Positions 35,143-44,863 are shown, numbered from the stretch's first letter. The stretch is 62,324 nt of DNA from Phormidium ambiguum IAM M-71 (GCF_001904725.1 NZ_MRCE01000030.1:1-62324), one strand, 5' to 3'. The notes: a model not told the origin generated them from the sequence alone. Numbers and translations are program-made.

Positions 35143-36177
35143 TTATGGTTTCTTATCAATAACCCCACGAGCAATAGCTCCGGCTCTCACAGTTAAAAGT
35201 GGTTGTTGATCTCGAGCATTAACCCTACCAATAGGATTACCTCTGAGGAAAATAATTACATCTTGGTTCAGTTTTTCTTGTTGGTTAGTTCCGGAAACTG
35301 TACCCAAGGTTTTCACACAAGCATAGAAACTGTTACTTTCTGAAATTTGCTGTGGTATACGTCTGTAGGTTGGGTTACTGGGATCGGAACTGTAGAATGT
35401 GCTGTTTGGATCGGTAGACTGACAAGTTTCAACTTGTTCAGATGTGATTCCCTGACTGTTAGGATCGTCTACAAAATCAACTAAAACTGCTTGCATAGAT
35501 CCATTACCTGTAGTTGCCGCACCAGCAGGACTACCGTTGACATAAGGCCAATTCTCGAAGCTACTTTCTTCAGCAGGGTCTCTATAACCGCTTGTTTTGC
35601 TGAGATTAGGAAGACTTGGATATTTATTGAAAACGTACCTAATCACTCTAGCTTTACCTCGCCATTTAGGGTCATTAGGAGGGTTTTTGGCGACATAATA
35701 GGCAACCAAACTATAGGTACGTCGTCTAATTACGACTTGCTTACATTCGGCATTGCTACCGCAACTATTTGGGTCGGGTAATTCATTATCGTTTAGTCTC
35801 TGAGCTTTCCAGAAAGCTAAAACTGGTGTTGCATTAGCAATATTGGGAAGAAAGTTTTTTAGAGGTTGAGCATTAGGTCTAGTTTGCTCGATTCTTTCAT
35901 ATATATAGACAGCTTCTCTTAAGTCATCGACGATGAAATTTAGGGCTGTTTCCATTTCCCGTTGAGTTTCCGATCGCGCATACTCGCGGCGATCGGTTTG
36001 AAGTAGATCGACTACGAATGATAATAGAGCAGTGATAATCACTCCTGATATTAAAATAGTTACCAAAAGCTCTATTAAAGTAAATCCACCTTTTTTGAAA
36101 GTAAACCCACCTTTCTTGTGCCGCTTACTGGAAAATGGAAGTATTTTTATGAGGTTTTGCCAAACTTTTATTGCCAT
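35143..36177 (-). CDS. hpsC: Hormogonium polysaccharide secretion pseudopilin HpsC
   Basis: A 344-residue PilW-like prepilin. The cleavage region is unusual: KKGGFTF is directly followed by KKGGFTLIELLVTILISGVIITALLSF, so the GG-F site occurs twice; only the second has Glu at +5. The soluble part has long loops and cysteine pairs (PNSCGSNAECKQVVIRRRTYSLVAYYV; QVETCQSTDP). HpsC proteins are pseudopilins needed for hormogonium polysaccharide export and gliding in Nostoc. The ATG at 36177 is preceded by GGAG; an upstream TTG is less likely. It is the third gene of the hpsA-B-C run. Confidence 0.9.
   Translation of the reverse strand: MAIKVWQNLIKILPFSSKRHKKGGFTFKKGGFTLIELLVTILISGVIITALLSFVVDLLQTDRREYARSETQREMETALNFIVDDLREAVYIYERIEQTRPNAQPLKNFLPNIANATPVLAFWKAQRLNDNELPDPNSCGSNAECKQVVIRRRTYSLVAYYVAKNPPNDPKWRGKARVIRYVFNKYPSLPNLSKTSGYRDPAEESSFENWPYVNGSPAGAATTGNGSMQAVLVDFVDDPNSQGITSEQVETCQSTDPNSTFYSSDPSNPTYRRIPQQISESNSFYACVKTLGTVSGTNQQEKLNQDVIIFLRGNPIGRVNARDQQPLLTVRAGAIARGVIDKKP
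36080..36121 (-). repeat. 21-bp tandem duplication in hpsC
   Basis: 36080-36100 and 36101-36121 are direct 21-bp copies (16 of the first 18 bases equal). They encode two successive KKGGFT units at the prepilin cleavage site. Confidence 0.8.
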
Positions 36178-36215
36178 AATTTTTGACTCCAATTTTAATT
36201 ACCCTACGATGCTAA

Positions 36216-36911
36216 TTACTGAGGGCATAAAGGATTTAGGTTTGCATCGATGATTGTTTTATAGTTTTGTTGGGAGTTTTGAGTATCACTAAGAACTACT
36301 CGGCTGTACAAAGTGACTAATGGTTTACTGCGCTGACTTCCTTCGGCTGAAGTGAAACCAATAGAAGCCCGTTTCGTTTGATTTGGAATCTGTCCTTCAT
36401 AGTATCTATAAACCCTGACTCCTAAATCGAAAGCAACTGGTCTATCAGTATTGGGATCTATAACTCCCTCATTACGGAACGCTTGTACCCAAAAATCAGG
36501 TTTGTTTTGGTTATTGCGATTATCTAGACCTTTATCAATATCAACAGCTTGCTTGGCCTGATCGAAAGGAATAGTGGCATTACAAATTTGACCTCTTCCT
36601 CCCACATAAGAAGGCGCTATTCTATTCAAGTCGTCTTTAGTGTAATTACCTGTCTCAACTAATCGCCTAATTTCGTCAATTTTAGCTTGAGCTAATTGTC
36701 TGGCTTGCTCTGCTCTACGCATTTGAACTCGCGTTGCTACTGAGAGCATGATTGGTGGAGTAATAGCTGAAATGACAGCAGCTACTACTACAATTGCCAC
36801 CAAACATTCGAGCATAGATAATCCTTGCTGAGAGCCTTTGCTCTTGCAGAGCAAGGCTTTCACAAAGGCGAGTTTTTGTGTTTTAAACTGATTAGTTTTC
36901 CTTGCTAGCAT
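36216..36911 (-). CDS. hpsB: Hormogonium polysaccharide secretion pseudopilin HpsB
   Basis: A 231-residue PilV-like prepilin: after a basic leader, SQQG|LSMLECLVAIVVVAAVISAITPPIML gives the cut site and Glu at +5. The family stretch RAEQARQLAQAKIDEIRRLVETGNY follows the hydrophobic helix. The protein ends ANLNPLC. I chose ATG 36911 because it follows GGGGGAAA and clears the hpsA stop by 14 bases; an in-frame ATG at 36935 would overlap hpsA. It is the second gene of the operon. Confidence 0.9.
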   Translation of the reverse strand: MLARKTNQFKTQKLAFVKALLCKSKGSQQGLSMLECLVAIVVVAAVISAITPPIMLSVATRVQMRRAEQARQLAQAKIDEIRRLVETGNYTKDDLNRIAPSYVGGRGQICNATIPFDQAKQAVDIDKGLDNRNNQNKPDFWVQAFRNEGVIDPNTDRPVAFDLGVRVYRYYEGQIPNQTKRASIGFTSAEGSQRSKPLVTLYSRVVLSDTQNSQQNYKTIIDANLNPLCPQ

Positions 36912-36925
36912 TTGAATTTCCCCCG

Positions 36926-39900
36926 TTATGAGCATTCTTGGTTAACTTGTGCTTGGCTTTCCAAACCTTGGTTTGGATCGCCTGCTATGGCACGACGTAG
37001 GTTACAAATATAGGGGTCGTTTGCCCTTGGCTCTTCGTAAAACTCGCTTCGGGGAGTTTCTGCGGTAATGAAACGTCTGGATAATGGGCCAGCAGGAGCA
37101 TACTGAAGTGCTACATCATAACCCCAGAGACGGTTTGGTGGTCTTGAGTGGTAAGCTCTTTCATCCCCATTTGCACTTTGATTTGGTTCAAAGGCATCTT
37201 GGTCATAAGGGCCTGTGGCATAAGTGCTGAAGTTTAATTGGATGAAGGAGCCACGTATTTTTAGGTCTATATTATTCCAGTTTTCCAAGAAGCGAGGGAA
37301 ATTGTTCAACCCGCCATTACCTTGATCTTTTCTAGCTGGCACAGTACCACTGACAAAAACAGCATTGATTTCGGTGCTTTGTGCTGCATTTAGTTGGTCT
37401 CTTCTAGAGTCGGCACTTAAATCCGCATTGGGGTTTTGAAGTTGTTGTCTACTAGGAGCGCAGTAGCTAACGTTTCCATCCAGACAACTGCGTGGGTTGC
37501 CATCACGGAAGATTTTAATTGGACTACCAGTGTTAATAGGAGTCGCAACAATAGAGGTAAGAGGAGATTCCTCATTAGTAGCGGAACCATCTTCCCGAAC
37601 CCAGGATTGGTTCCCAGGACTACCTAAACCTCGGTAAGAGTTATTACCATTGTTTCTTAAACCGTCTTCTACACTGCCATCAACAAAGTTGTTAGATAAG
37701 GTGTATATGGCATCAGTCAGAATTTCAGCTGCTCGCCACGTATCGTTTCCAGGTGTGGCAAAGTTAGTATTTAATGTTGAGCGAGTGTAAAAGTTGCTGA
37801 AGTCGTTACTCAGAGGTTGAGTAAATTCTTCCTGGCTGTGAAGGTTAAAGTTTCCTTGAATAGCTACTAAGTTATCGGAAACAAAAGTTATGCCACGAGG
37901 ATTGTCTGCTTCTCGTCTTATGTCTTGACCATTTCTGAGACGGAAACCATAAGTACGACGATCGGGATCGGGATAAAAGTCTACAGGTTTAGGCGATATG
38001 CCGTTAGCTTTTACTCTTGGATCTGTGGGATTGTCAGGGTTTCTGACATCGTTTCTTATGGGACTACCCGGGTTTGTGTAATCGCCGCCATCGGTTCTGG
38101 AGATCGCATCTTCTCGCACTGCATCTTCCCGGAAGGCATAGATAATTCCACTTCTGGGGAACCAAGCATCGCCGCCGATATTATTCTGTCTCAGTCGGTT
38201 TAAGTCAATGTCTAGAACTCGTGAAGACAACATTTCCCGACCATCAAAGATACCTTTGTCTACAAAGGGAACCCAGAAGTCGACATTGTTAGTATCTTTA
38301 ATCCTAAAAGCAGTGTCTGACAGAGGATTAATTGGTACGCTAGTTGAACCACCTGTGGGAAGAATCCAAGTTCCTCTATCTTTTGGGCGAAACTGATTAG
38401 CAAGTGCTTGAATATCACTTGGTGGAAATTGTTCAAAGTCTCCATTGGTAGGGATTGGAGTTGTCTGAGCGATGTATGGTTCAGTATTGGGTTGAGTTAT
38501 CCCTGCACCACTACTACGGTTGTGGTTATCAGTGGGGAAAACATAATAAAGCGAGGGGAATTTTGGTTGCGTTGGGCAAAGACTTGCCGCCAAACGGATA
38601 AACCTTTTTTCTGTAGCAGCATCAGTTGGTACACCAAAACCGAAGTAGTTGTTTCCCGTTGGTGTATTGCTGACATCACAACCTAAATTGAGAGTTCTCA
38701 CAGTCAGAGGATCTGTATCTGCATCTGCGGCTGTACTCCTGTCATAGGTTATGCCTGCATATTTAAAGTCTGGTTCACTAGTAGCAGGATCTGCATCATG
38801 GAATGCTACTTCATACTTAAATGCAGTCGGTGTAGGTGTTATTGGTGAAGTTGCAAAACCAAATCTCCGATCTCGTGCTATTTGTTCCTTCATAGCGACA
38901 AGTCTGGCAATACGTTGAGCATCCCCTGATGGTAATGCTTCTGTAAAGACATCAGGCCACCATTGTCTAGAGGAAATTGTTTTGTCAGGTATACCAGTTC
39001 TACGAATTAGAATGTTGTTGGTGTTAGTGAACTCTACTTCCCCGTTGTTTAAATCGGTAATATCTGATAATCCGGCTAAAGCAGTATCTAAAGTGTTTAA
39101 ATCGGTTTGGTTAGCGGCGTAATTGTATTGATTGAAATAATTAATGTTGTACGCCAACATCCCCAAAGCACAACCAGCCGTGTGCATATATGACTGGTCT
39201 GCAATGCTCATTTGCCCATCGACCGGATTCGTTGCTGGGTCTTGAATGGCACGGCGTAAGTTGGAGAAATTTCCCCACATAGCCAAATATGGATCGGGGT
39301 GAATGCGATTTGATTCTTGTGTGGGAGGAAATGCACCAGATCTATTAATATTTTCGTAATCTCCAGCGAAATTACTAAGATTTTTCAGTGCTCTTCTTAC
39401 GAGACTGCCGCCACTTTGGAATTCTCCTCTTGGGGCGATGTTATACTCCCAGCCGTTGGTTCCTTTACCTGTAAAGAAGTCGCTAAATAAATCGTAAGGT
39501 CGTCCGTTATATTGATGATATTGACGGTTAGGATTATTCCCGCTAGCTAAACTAAAGTTTGTGCTGTTTTCAATAGAGGTTCTAGTTCCCGGATGTGCGG
39601 TAGTCGCCACACAAGCTACGGGGAAGTAACCGTTCTCGCCTTGGGTATGGTGATAAATAGCTGTTGCTTGTACTGCTGCCAAATTATCTCTTAGGCTGCG
39701 GCGCTGTTGTTGTAGGTGAGATGTAGGGTTTGGTAGTTGTGATTTATAAACTGGGTAAAGGGGATCGAATTCGTTAGGCTCGTTAGCTAGGGTAGTGTTA
39801 TTGTTATTCAGGTCGGTAAATCCCCAGCCATTGGGATTGCCTAGTTCTAACCTTTGTCCAACAAGAATTCGTAAACCTTCGACTCTGGCTCGGCGTTCCC

Positions 39901-41521
39901 AGTATCCATCTAGACCTAGTGATTTTTTTTCTATGTCATTTGGTCTAGGTTCATTTCTAGTCATTTGATCTCTTTGATCGCTGTTAAGACTAGTGCTGGT
40001 TATTGGTAGACCATTTTTTAGGGTAGTGTCTAGGCTGAAGTCATTATCTCTTCCTTCTAGATCAAATCTAGGTTTCGGTCCTAAGCGATCGTCTGCTCGA
40101 TAGGTATCATCAACATACGGTGGAGTTTCGCTGTTTGCTCTGACTCTTGTATTTTCTAGTGTTTCATCTGTTTTCCATTTATCTTTGCTGTATTGAATAC
40201 CATTGTTGTTAGGGTCGTTCGGATTTCCAGTGGCAGGTTTCGATCGATCTTCTGTAAACAGAACTATTGGGTTGAGAGCAAATCTTGCTGCCAAGTCAGT
40301 ACTAGTACCATTATCTTTTAGTGAGTCTTTAGCCTCTGGTATTGTGGCGTTTTCGTTTGCTGGAGAACCATGAATGTGAACTTTTGGTGTTGCAGAACGT
40401 GCGGTACCGATCGCACCAACGAATAATTGCCCTGCAAACAAAATGTTGTTGTTATCTTCTATTCTGCCAATAGTAATTTCTGAGTTACTTGCAGGGTTAT
40501 ACAAGCAAGATTGAGGCGCACTGATTAAGTAATTTTGAATACTTTCGTTGTCTCCACCTCCAAGGTAGAGGCTGCCTTCAGTGTGCATAGCTCCATTCCA
40601 CTTAAATGGAGGAGTTGGATAAAGGTGCAAATCGTAACGGAACCAAGCACCCCATTTATTAGCTCTGGCTAATTCTCTATCTTGCTGAAATTCTAGGGTG
40701 CTAACTGTGCGGTTGCCATTTTTATTAGAAACCACAACTGCATTAACCTGAAAAGTCTTACGCAATGAACCTGTACCAACCAAGTCCCAACCTGATTCTG
40801 GTGCTAAGTTCAATCGTTCACAAGCTGGATTGATCGCTTGCTGAACGGTGATCGGACCATTGCGAACAATTAATTTACTAGCTTTGTCTGTTAAATTATT
40901 ACTTTCCCTCGTCAAGCTTGGAGTAGGTGCATCTAGAGGATCTTTTGTTTTTAGGAGAATGCTATAAGCTACTGTCTCTGGTTTTCCATCTCCATCTACG
41001 TCAGTTTTATAACGCCACGAAGGAGCAGTTTGACCCGCAATGGGAATTTGCTCTTCATCAGGAAACTTGTAGGGGTTGTCCGTAAGAGGCGAAATGCCGT
41101 TTTGCCCATCATTAAGTAATGCACTCAACAATTGAGCTTCTGAAGGGGTAGAGTTAGGCAAGCGGTCATCTCGTTTAAATAAATACTCCAGTTTTGCTTT
41201 TGCTCTATCAATTGCTGGAGTAGCAGCATTATAAATTACCTGTTGGTTACGTTCATTAATTACTTGATTTGTGCGGCTTCCGGTGCGAAATAGGATTGAC
41301 GCAATTACCAAAGCTACCACTACTAGCAGCAATGCAACGGTTGGTAACACAAACCCTGCTTTGGCATTTATCTGTCGCTGTTTATTAACACCCATCAGCA
41401 ACACTGTTCTTAAAAACCAATCAACTACACTTTTGCTAACAGTAGTTAAAAAGTTCCAAGTTCGTTTAAATAGCTTGCGAAATGCCCTTTTAATAGCTCT
41501 AATTTGTCTGCGTTTTAACAT
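36926..41521 (-). CDS. hpsA: Hormogonium polysaccharide biosynthesis protein HpsA
   Basis: A 1531-residue protein. A very basic N-terminus and a first hydrophobic segment (about 32-44) precede a PilX/GspK-like element, KAG|FVLPTVALLLVVVALVIASILFRTGSRT (about 54-83), which lacks Glu at +5. The remainder is a huge asparagine-, proline- and aspartate-rich extracytoplasmic region with SSGA, GSLYLGGGDNESIQ and many NP/NN loops. HpsA marks the hps locus for slime/hormogonium polysaccharide and motility in filamentous cyanobacteria. Its size suggests a surface or pseudopilus-tip role. It is the first gene of the five-gene leftward operon, with a long upstream region. Confidence 0.93.
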   Translation of the reverse strand: MLKRRQIRAIKRAFRKLFKRTWNFLTTVSKSVVDWFLRTVLLMGVNKQRQINAKAGFVLPTVALLLVVVALVIASILFRTGSRTNQVINERNQQVIYNAATPAIDRAKAKLEYLFKRDDRLPNSTPSEAQLLSALLNDGQNGISPLTDNPYKFPDEEQIPIAGQTAPSWRYKTDVDGDGKPETVAYSILLKTKDPLDAPTPSLTRESNNLTDKASKLIVRNGPITVQQAINPACERLNLAPESGWDLVGTGSLRKTFQVNAVVVSNKNGNRTVSTLEFQQDRELARANKWGAWFRYDLHLYPTPPFKWNGAMHTEGSLYLGGGDNESIQNYLISAPQSCLYNPASNSEITIGRIEDNNNILFAGQLFVGAIGTARSATPKVHIHGSPANENATIPEAKDSLKDNGTSTDLAARFALNPIVLFTEDRSKPATGNPNDPNNNGIQYSKDKWKTDETLENTRVRANSETPPYVDDTYRADDRLGPKPRFDLEGRDNDFSLDTTLKNGLPITSTSLNSDQRDQMTRNEPRPNDIEKKSLGLDGYWERRARVEGLRILVGQRLELGNPNGWGFTDLNNNNTTLANEPNEFDPLYPVYKSQLPNPTSHLQQQRRSLRDNLAAVQATAIYHHTQGENGYFPVACVATTAHPGTRTSIENSTNFSLASGNNPNRQYHQYNGRPYDLFSDFFTGKGTNGWEYNIAPRGEFQSGGSLVRRALKNLSNFAGDYENINRSGAFPPTQESNRIHPDPYLAMWGNFSNLRRAIQDPATNPVDGQMSIADQSYMHTAGCALGMLAYNINYFNQYNYAANQTDLNTLDTALAGLSDITDLNNGEVEFTNTNNILIRRTGIPDKTISSRQWWPDVFTEALPSGDAQRIARLVAMKEQIARDRRFGFATSPITPTPTAFKYEVAFHDADPATSEPDFKYAGITYDRSTAADADTDPLTVRTLNLGCDVSNTPTGNNYFGFGVPTDAATEKRFIRLAASLCPTQPKFPSLYYVFPTDNHNRSSGAGITQPNTEPYIAQTTPIPTNGDFEQFPPSDIQALANQFRPKDRGTWILPTGGSTSVPINPLSDTAFRIKDTNNVDFWVPFVDKGIFDGREMLSSRVLDIDLNRLRQNNIGGDAWFPRSGIIYAFREDAVREDAISRTDGGDYTNPGSPIRNDVRNPDNPTDPRVKANGISPKPVDFYPDPDRRTYGFRLRNGQDIRREADNPRGITFVSDNLVAIQGNFNLHSQEEFTQPLSNDFSNFYTRSTLNTNFATPGNDTWRAAEILTDAIYTLSNNFVDGSVEDGLRNNGNNSYRGLGSPGNQSWVREDGSATNEESPLTSIVATPINTGSPIKIFRDGNPRSCLDGNVSYCAPSRQQLQNPNADLSADSRRDQLNAAQSTEINAVFVSGTVPARKDQGNGGLNNFPRFLENWNNIDLKIRGSFIQLNFSTYATGPYDQDAFEPNQSANGDERAYHSRPPNRLWGYDVALQYAPAGPLSRRFITAETPRSEFYEEPRANDPYICNLRRAIAGDPNQGLESQAQVNQECS

Positions 41522-42289
41522 GGCTGCTTTCCTGGCTTAAGAGAATCTGGCTTCTAACAGGTGGGAAAAGAACTTCTTGTTTTCCCTGACAAAATTTAAT
41601 ATTTAAGAGAGATTTTTTTTAGATTTCATAAAACTTTTATAAAGTTTCACGCTTTATTCTGTAGTAACAACTGCGAGCCTCTAACGCCACCGAGAAAATA
41701 CGTTGTAGTAACAAATAGATTTGTGTTCAAAGATTTATGTATTTTAACGGATAGAGAGGAAGTTGCTGAGAAATACTATTAGGAAGGACAAGAGCTTGTC
41801 CCGGAGAAATTTTAAAGTTTACCTTGGTTTGAGTAATCATCTTTGTGATATGGCTATAGCATGGTATGCGATCGCGATCGGTATAGTAGTCGAATTAGAG
41901 AAAACAGGTTTTCCATTTGCGTCTACATTTTGATCTGATGACTAATCAACGAAGATAGTGTCAGGGTTTTCCCTTAGAGAACTACAGTCTTTGGAAAGAT
42001 TTTTCTTTCATCTTTACTAAAATTTTAAACAAGTTTCTCATTAGGGACTAGACTTATATTACCCACGACCCGCAGGAAACCGATCACCTGTAGAGAAGAA
42101 AAGAGTACGGCGGGGTAGAGAGAAGGAAATCTTTCTAAGAGCGAGTTTATTTGCCGATGTTAATCGTTTGCAGCAAATCTTTGGCAAAATTCGCGCTTAT
42201 AAGCGATAGGTTGTTATCTAGAGATTTTGTTAGGATTGTGAAGTTAATTGTCAAACCCCCTCGCAATTTAAGGTTTTACTCTAAAAGAT
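41522..42289. other. Long non-coding region upstream of hpsA
   Basis: About 770 bases without a credible gene. It must hold the hps operon promoter. GTAGTAACAA occurs twice (near 41662 and 41705). CAAATAGATTTGTGTTCA at 41712-41729 matches the interior of the MITE-like element at 5756-5825 with one mismatch, so a decayed copy may lie here. CGATCGCGATCG near 41870 is a HIP1-like cluster. Confidence 0.55.
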
Positions 42290-42331
42290 AATCCCCCCAT
42301 AATTTTCCTTAATCAAAGGAATGGGGGGATT
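42290..42331 (-). terminator. Terminator of rpmB
   Basis: AATCCCCCCAT (42290-42300) pairs exactly with ATGGGGGGATT (42321-42331). An inner TTCCTT/AAAGGAA pairing extends the hairpin. On the minus strand it is followed by ATCTTTTAG. Confidence 0.75.
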
Positions 42332-42400
42332 GTTGTAAATAATAAGTAAAACCAGAATGAACTGATGGAAACCCACCTAGAGCATTTTCCCGATCGGCTA

Positions 42401-42637
42401 TTAAAACTTATTTAGGTCAATTCCAGCTTCTTTTGCCATTGCTGCTAAACCTTTTTTCTCCAAAGTTTTAATCGCTTTGGTAGAAATGCGAAGTTTTACC
42501 CAACGCTTTCCTTCTTCCCACCAAATCCGCTTGGACTGTAAGTTTACTTCTTGCAGCTTTTTGTTCCGGCGGTGTGAGTGGGAAACAGCATAAGCATTAT
42601 TAGCTTTTTTGCCAGTCAGTTGACAAACTCTTGACAT
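42401..42637 (-). CDS. rpmB: 50S ribosomal protein L28
   Basis: A 78-residue protein with the bL28 pattern [33 protein letters not shown] then [19 protein letters not shown]. The ATG at 42637 is the family start. A longer in-frame extension upstream (to 42742) is translated palindromic repeat sequence and is not coding. The gene sits between the hps operon and htpG, unrelated in function, and has its own terminator at 42290-42331. Confidence 0.98.
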   Translation of the reverse strand: MSRVCQLTGKKANNAYAVSHSHRRNKKLQEVNLQSKRIWWEEGKRWVKLRISTKAIKTLEKKGLAAMAKEAGIDLNKF

Positions 42638-42692
42638 ACAATTCTCCAGTGTTCTGTTTTTTGGCTGCAATCTTCTATTCTGACACATTCCT

Positions 42693-42883
42693 GTAGGGTG
42701 CGTTACGGCTGCGGCATTTAAGAAAAACGCAGTGTAACGCACCGTTTGGTTATTTGGGTTTATTAATTGTCGATCGTCATTGTCTCTGCGTAAGTCCTGT
42801 GTCTCATTCGGTGCGTTACGGCTGCGCTTAACACACCCTACAGTTAATTTGGTGCGTTACAGCTACCGCCTAACGCACCCTAC
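42693..42883. repeat. Cluster of three GTAGGGTGCGTTA-type palindromes
   Basis: Copy 1 is 42693-42743 (GGTGCGTTAC pairs with GTAACGCACC). Copy 2 is 42809-42840 (CGGTGCGTTAC and an imperfect TTAACACACCCTAC). Copy 3 is 42851-42883 (GGTGCGTTA and TAACGCACCCTAC). They fill the 249-base gap between rpmB and the htpG stop. Related copies lie at 5841-5873, 56771-56782 (half) and 58834-58898. Confidence 0.8.
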
Positions 42884-42886
42884 TTA

Positions 42887-44863
42887 TTACTTGCTAGTTA
42901 GGCGAGTTAGGACTTGATTTGATCTTTCGACAAAAGCTTTCATTGCGTCTGCGTCAAAGGCTTTCTGCGACATCAAGGCTAAATCATAGACGTGATGACA
43001 AATCATGTTAGCTAACTCAGCGCTGGGTGATTGACCTTCGCCTTGGATGATACTACCCTGACTCAAGTTAACGAGATTTTGGATTAACGGGTGAGAAGTA
43101 TTCACTACTAAGGTGTGTTCTTCGGGGAACTGCATAATTTGTTGTTGCATTAAAGCATTCATTTCTCGCAGTCGCCGCAAGATTTCTGGTAATAATACGA
43201 TCGCTGGTGGTGTTCCTTGGGGATCGTCTGATTTCAAGGCTTCGGTGCGGATAGTAACTGTGGGTTTGTTGAGTGCTTTCTCGAAGATTTCCTTAATTAG
43301 TTCGCTGCGAGTTTTGTTGGTTGTGCTATCTACAATTTCCGCTGCTTTGTTTTCATCAATTAGAGTTTTATCTAATTCTGAATCAACGCGGGAGAATTTT
43401 ACATCTTGAAACTCTCTTTCTAAGAAGGAGATAAAGTGAGAGTCGATAAATGAGTCCATAAATAGGACTTCTAAACCTTGGTTTTTATGCAGTTCTACAT
43501 AAGTTGCTTGGGTTGCTGGATCGCTACAGTAAAATACTCGGTTTTCATGACGAGTTTTGTTGCGTTCTAAGTATTCTTTTAAGGTGGTGTAAGTTCTACC
43601 TTGTGGGTCTTTTTGATTGGCTGTTGAATTTACTTCTTGCCAAGGATCTCCTTCTTGTCCCTGTACTTCAACAGCGGGAGTTTCAGTAGTTTTGTTTTCT
43701 GATTCGGCTTTGTAAGTGGTGCGATAGATAGTAATATCTTCGACTTGTTTTTTGAATTTGTCGTCGTTCATCGCGCCGAATTTGACAAAGGTGCCGATAT
43801 CTTGCCAACAGGTGATGTATTCGGAGCGATTTTCTTTGTAGAGTTCGTTTAAGCGATCGCCAACTTTTTTGGCTACAAAGTCTGCTATTTTACGGACAGT
43901 GCGATCGACTTGCAAAGCACTCCGAGATACGTTCAAAGGAATATCTGGCGAGTCAATTACCCCACGCATTGGTAACAAGAATTTGGGCATAATTTCTTCG
44001 CAGTGATCGCTGACGAAGACTTGGCTACAAAATAGTTTAATTTGACCTTTAGTAACATCAACATCAGGTCGCATTTTGGGGAAGAAAAGAATTCCATTAA
44101 TTTGGAAAGGATAATCAGTATTTAGATGCACCCACAACAAAGGGTCTTCTTGAAATGGATAGAGATAACGGTAAAATTCTAGGTAATCTTCTTGCTTTAA
44201 TTCTCTGGGAGATTGTCGCCAAATTGCCTTTTGCTTGTTTAATACTTCGCCATCCAATTTAATTGGTACTGGCATGAAATCGCAGTAGGTTTTTACCAGT
44301 TGGCGAATGCGGGTAGGTTCGAGATATTCTAGTTCTTCTTCTTGCAGAGTTAGGGTAACAGTTGTACCTTGTTGGGTGCGGGGGGAATCTTCTAATGTAA
44401 AGTTTGGTGAACCGTCGCAAGTCCAGCGAACTGCTTGGGCATCCTTTTGGTAAGAAAGGGTATCAATCTCGACTTTTTCTGCAACCATAAAGGAGGAGTA
44501 AAAGCCTAAACCAAAGTGACCAATAATTGCGTCTCCGTTACTTTGGTACTTGTGGATAAATTCTTCGGCGCTGGAGAAGGCGACTTGGTTAATATATTTC
44601 TTAACCTCGTCGGCGGTCATGCCGATGCCATTATCTGTAATGGAAAGGGTTTTGTTGTCTTTGTCAATGGCAATCTGAATTTCTGGTTCGGCGACTTCGC
44701 CAGTAAATTCCCCAGCACGGGAAACCATTTTGAGCTTTTGTATAGCATCTACAGCGTTTGAAATCAGTTCCCGTAAGAAAACTTCATGACCTGAGTATAG
44801 GGATTTCTTGATGATGGGGAATATATTCTCGCTATGAATAGTAATCGTACCTTGTTCGAGCAT
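42887..44863 (-). CDS. htpG: Molecular chaperone HtpG (Hsp90)
   Basis: A 658-residue cytoplasmic ATP-dependent chaperone. The N-terminal GHKL domain has SLYSGHEVFLRELISNAVDAIQKL, DNGIGMT and IGHFGLGFYSSFMVA. The middle domain has the SPDIPLNVSRSALQ element with the catalytic Arg region, and the C-terminal dimerisation domain follows. I chose ATG 44863 (MLEQGTITIHSENIFPIIKKSL) because it is the family start and gives the usual cyanobacterial length; in-frame codons up to 44953 add 30 residues with no conservation. HtpG supports heat, light and oxidative stress survival and phycobilisome assembly in cyanobacteria. It is divergent from the GT2 array. Confidence 0.98.
   Translation of the reverse strand: MLEQGTITIHSENIFPIIKKSLYSGHEVFLRELISNAVDAIQKLKMVSRAGEFTGEVAEPEIQIAIDKDNKTLSITDNGIGMTADEVKKYINQVAFSSAEEFIHKYQSNGDAIIGHFGLGFYSSFMVAEKVEIDTLSYQKDAQAVRWTCDGSPNFTLEDSPRTQQGTTVTLTLQEEELEYLEPTRIRQLVKTYCDFMPVPIKLDGEVLNKQKAIWRQSPRELKQEDYLEFYRYLYPFQEDPLLWVHLNTDYPFQINGILFFPKMRPDVDVTKGQIKLFCSQVFVSDHCEEIMPKFLLPMRGVIDSPDIPLNVSRSALQVDRTVRKIADFVAKKVGDRLNELYKENRSEYITCWQDIGTFVKFGAMNDDKFKKQVEDITIYRTTYKAESENKTTETPAVEVQGQEGDPWQEVNSTANQKDPQGRTYTTLKEYLERNKTRHENRVFYCSDPATQATYVELHKNQGLEVLFMDSFIDSHFISFLEREFQDVKFSRVDSELDKTLIDENKAAEIVDSTTNKTRSELIKEIFEKALNKPTVTIRTEALKSDDPQGTPPAIVLLPEILRRLREMNALMQQQIMQFPEEHTLVVNTSHPLIQNLVNLSQGSIIQGEGQSPSAELANMICHHVYDLALMSQKAFDADAMKAFVERSNQVLTRLTSK

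Noticed and set aside
42638-42742. N-terminal extension of the rpmB frame
   Set aside because: The extra 35 codons translate the dispersed palindrome; L28 starts at [11 protein letters not shown].
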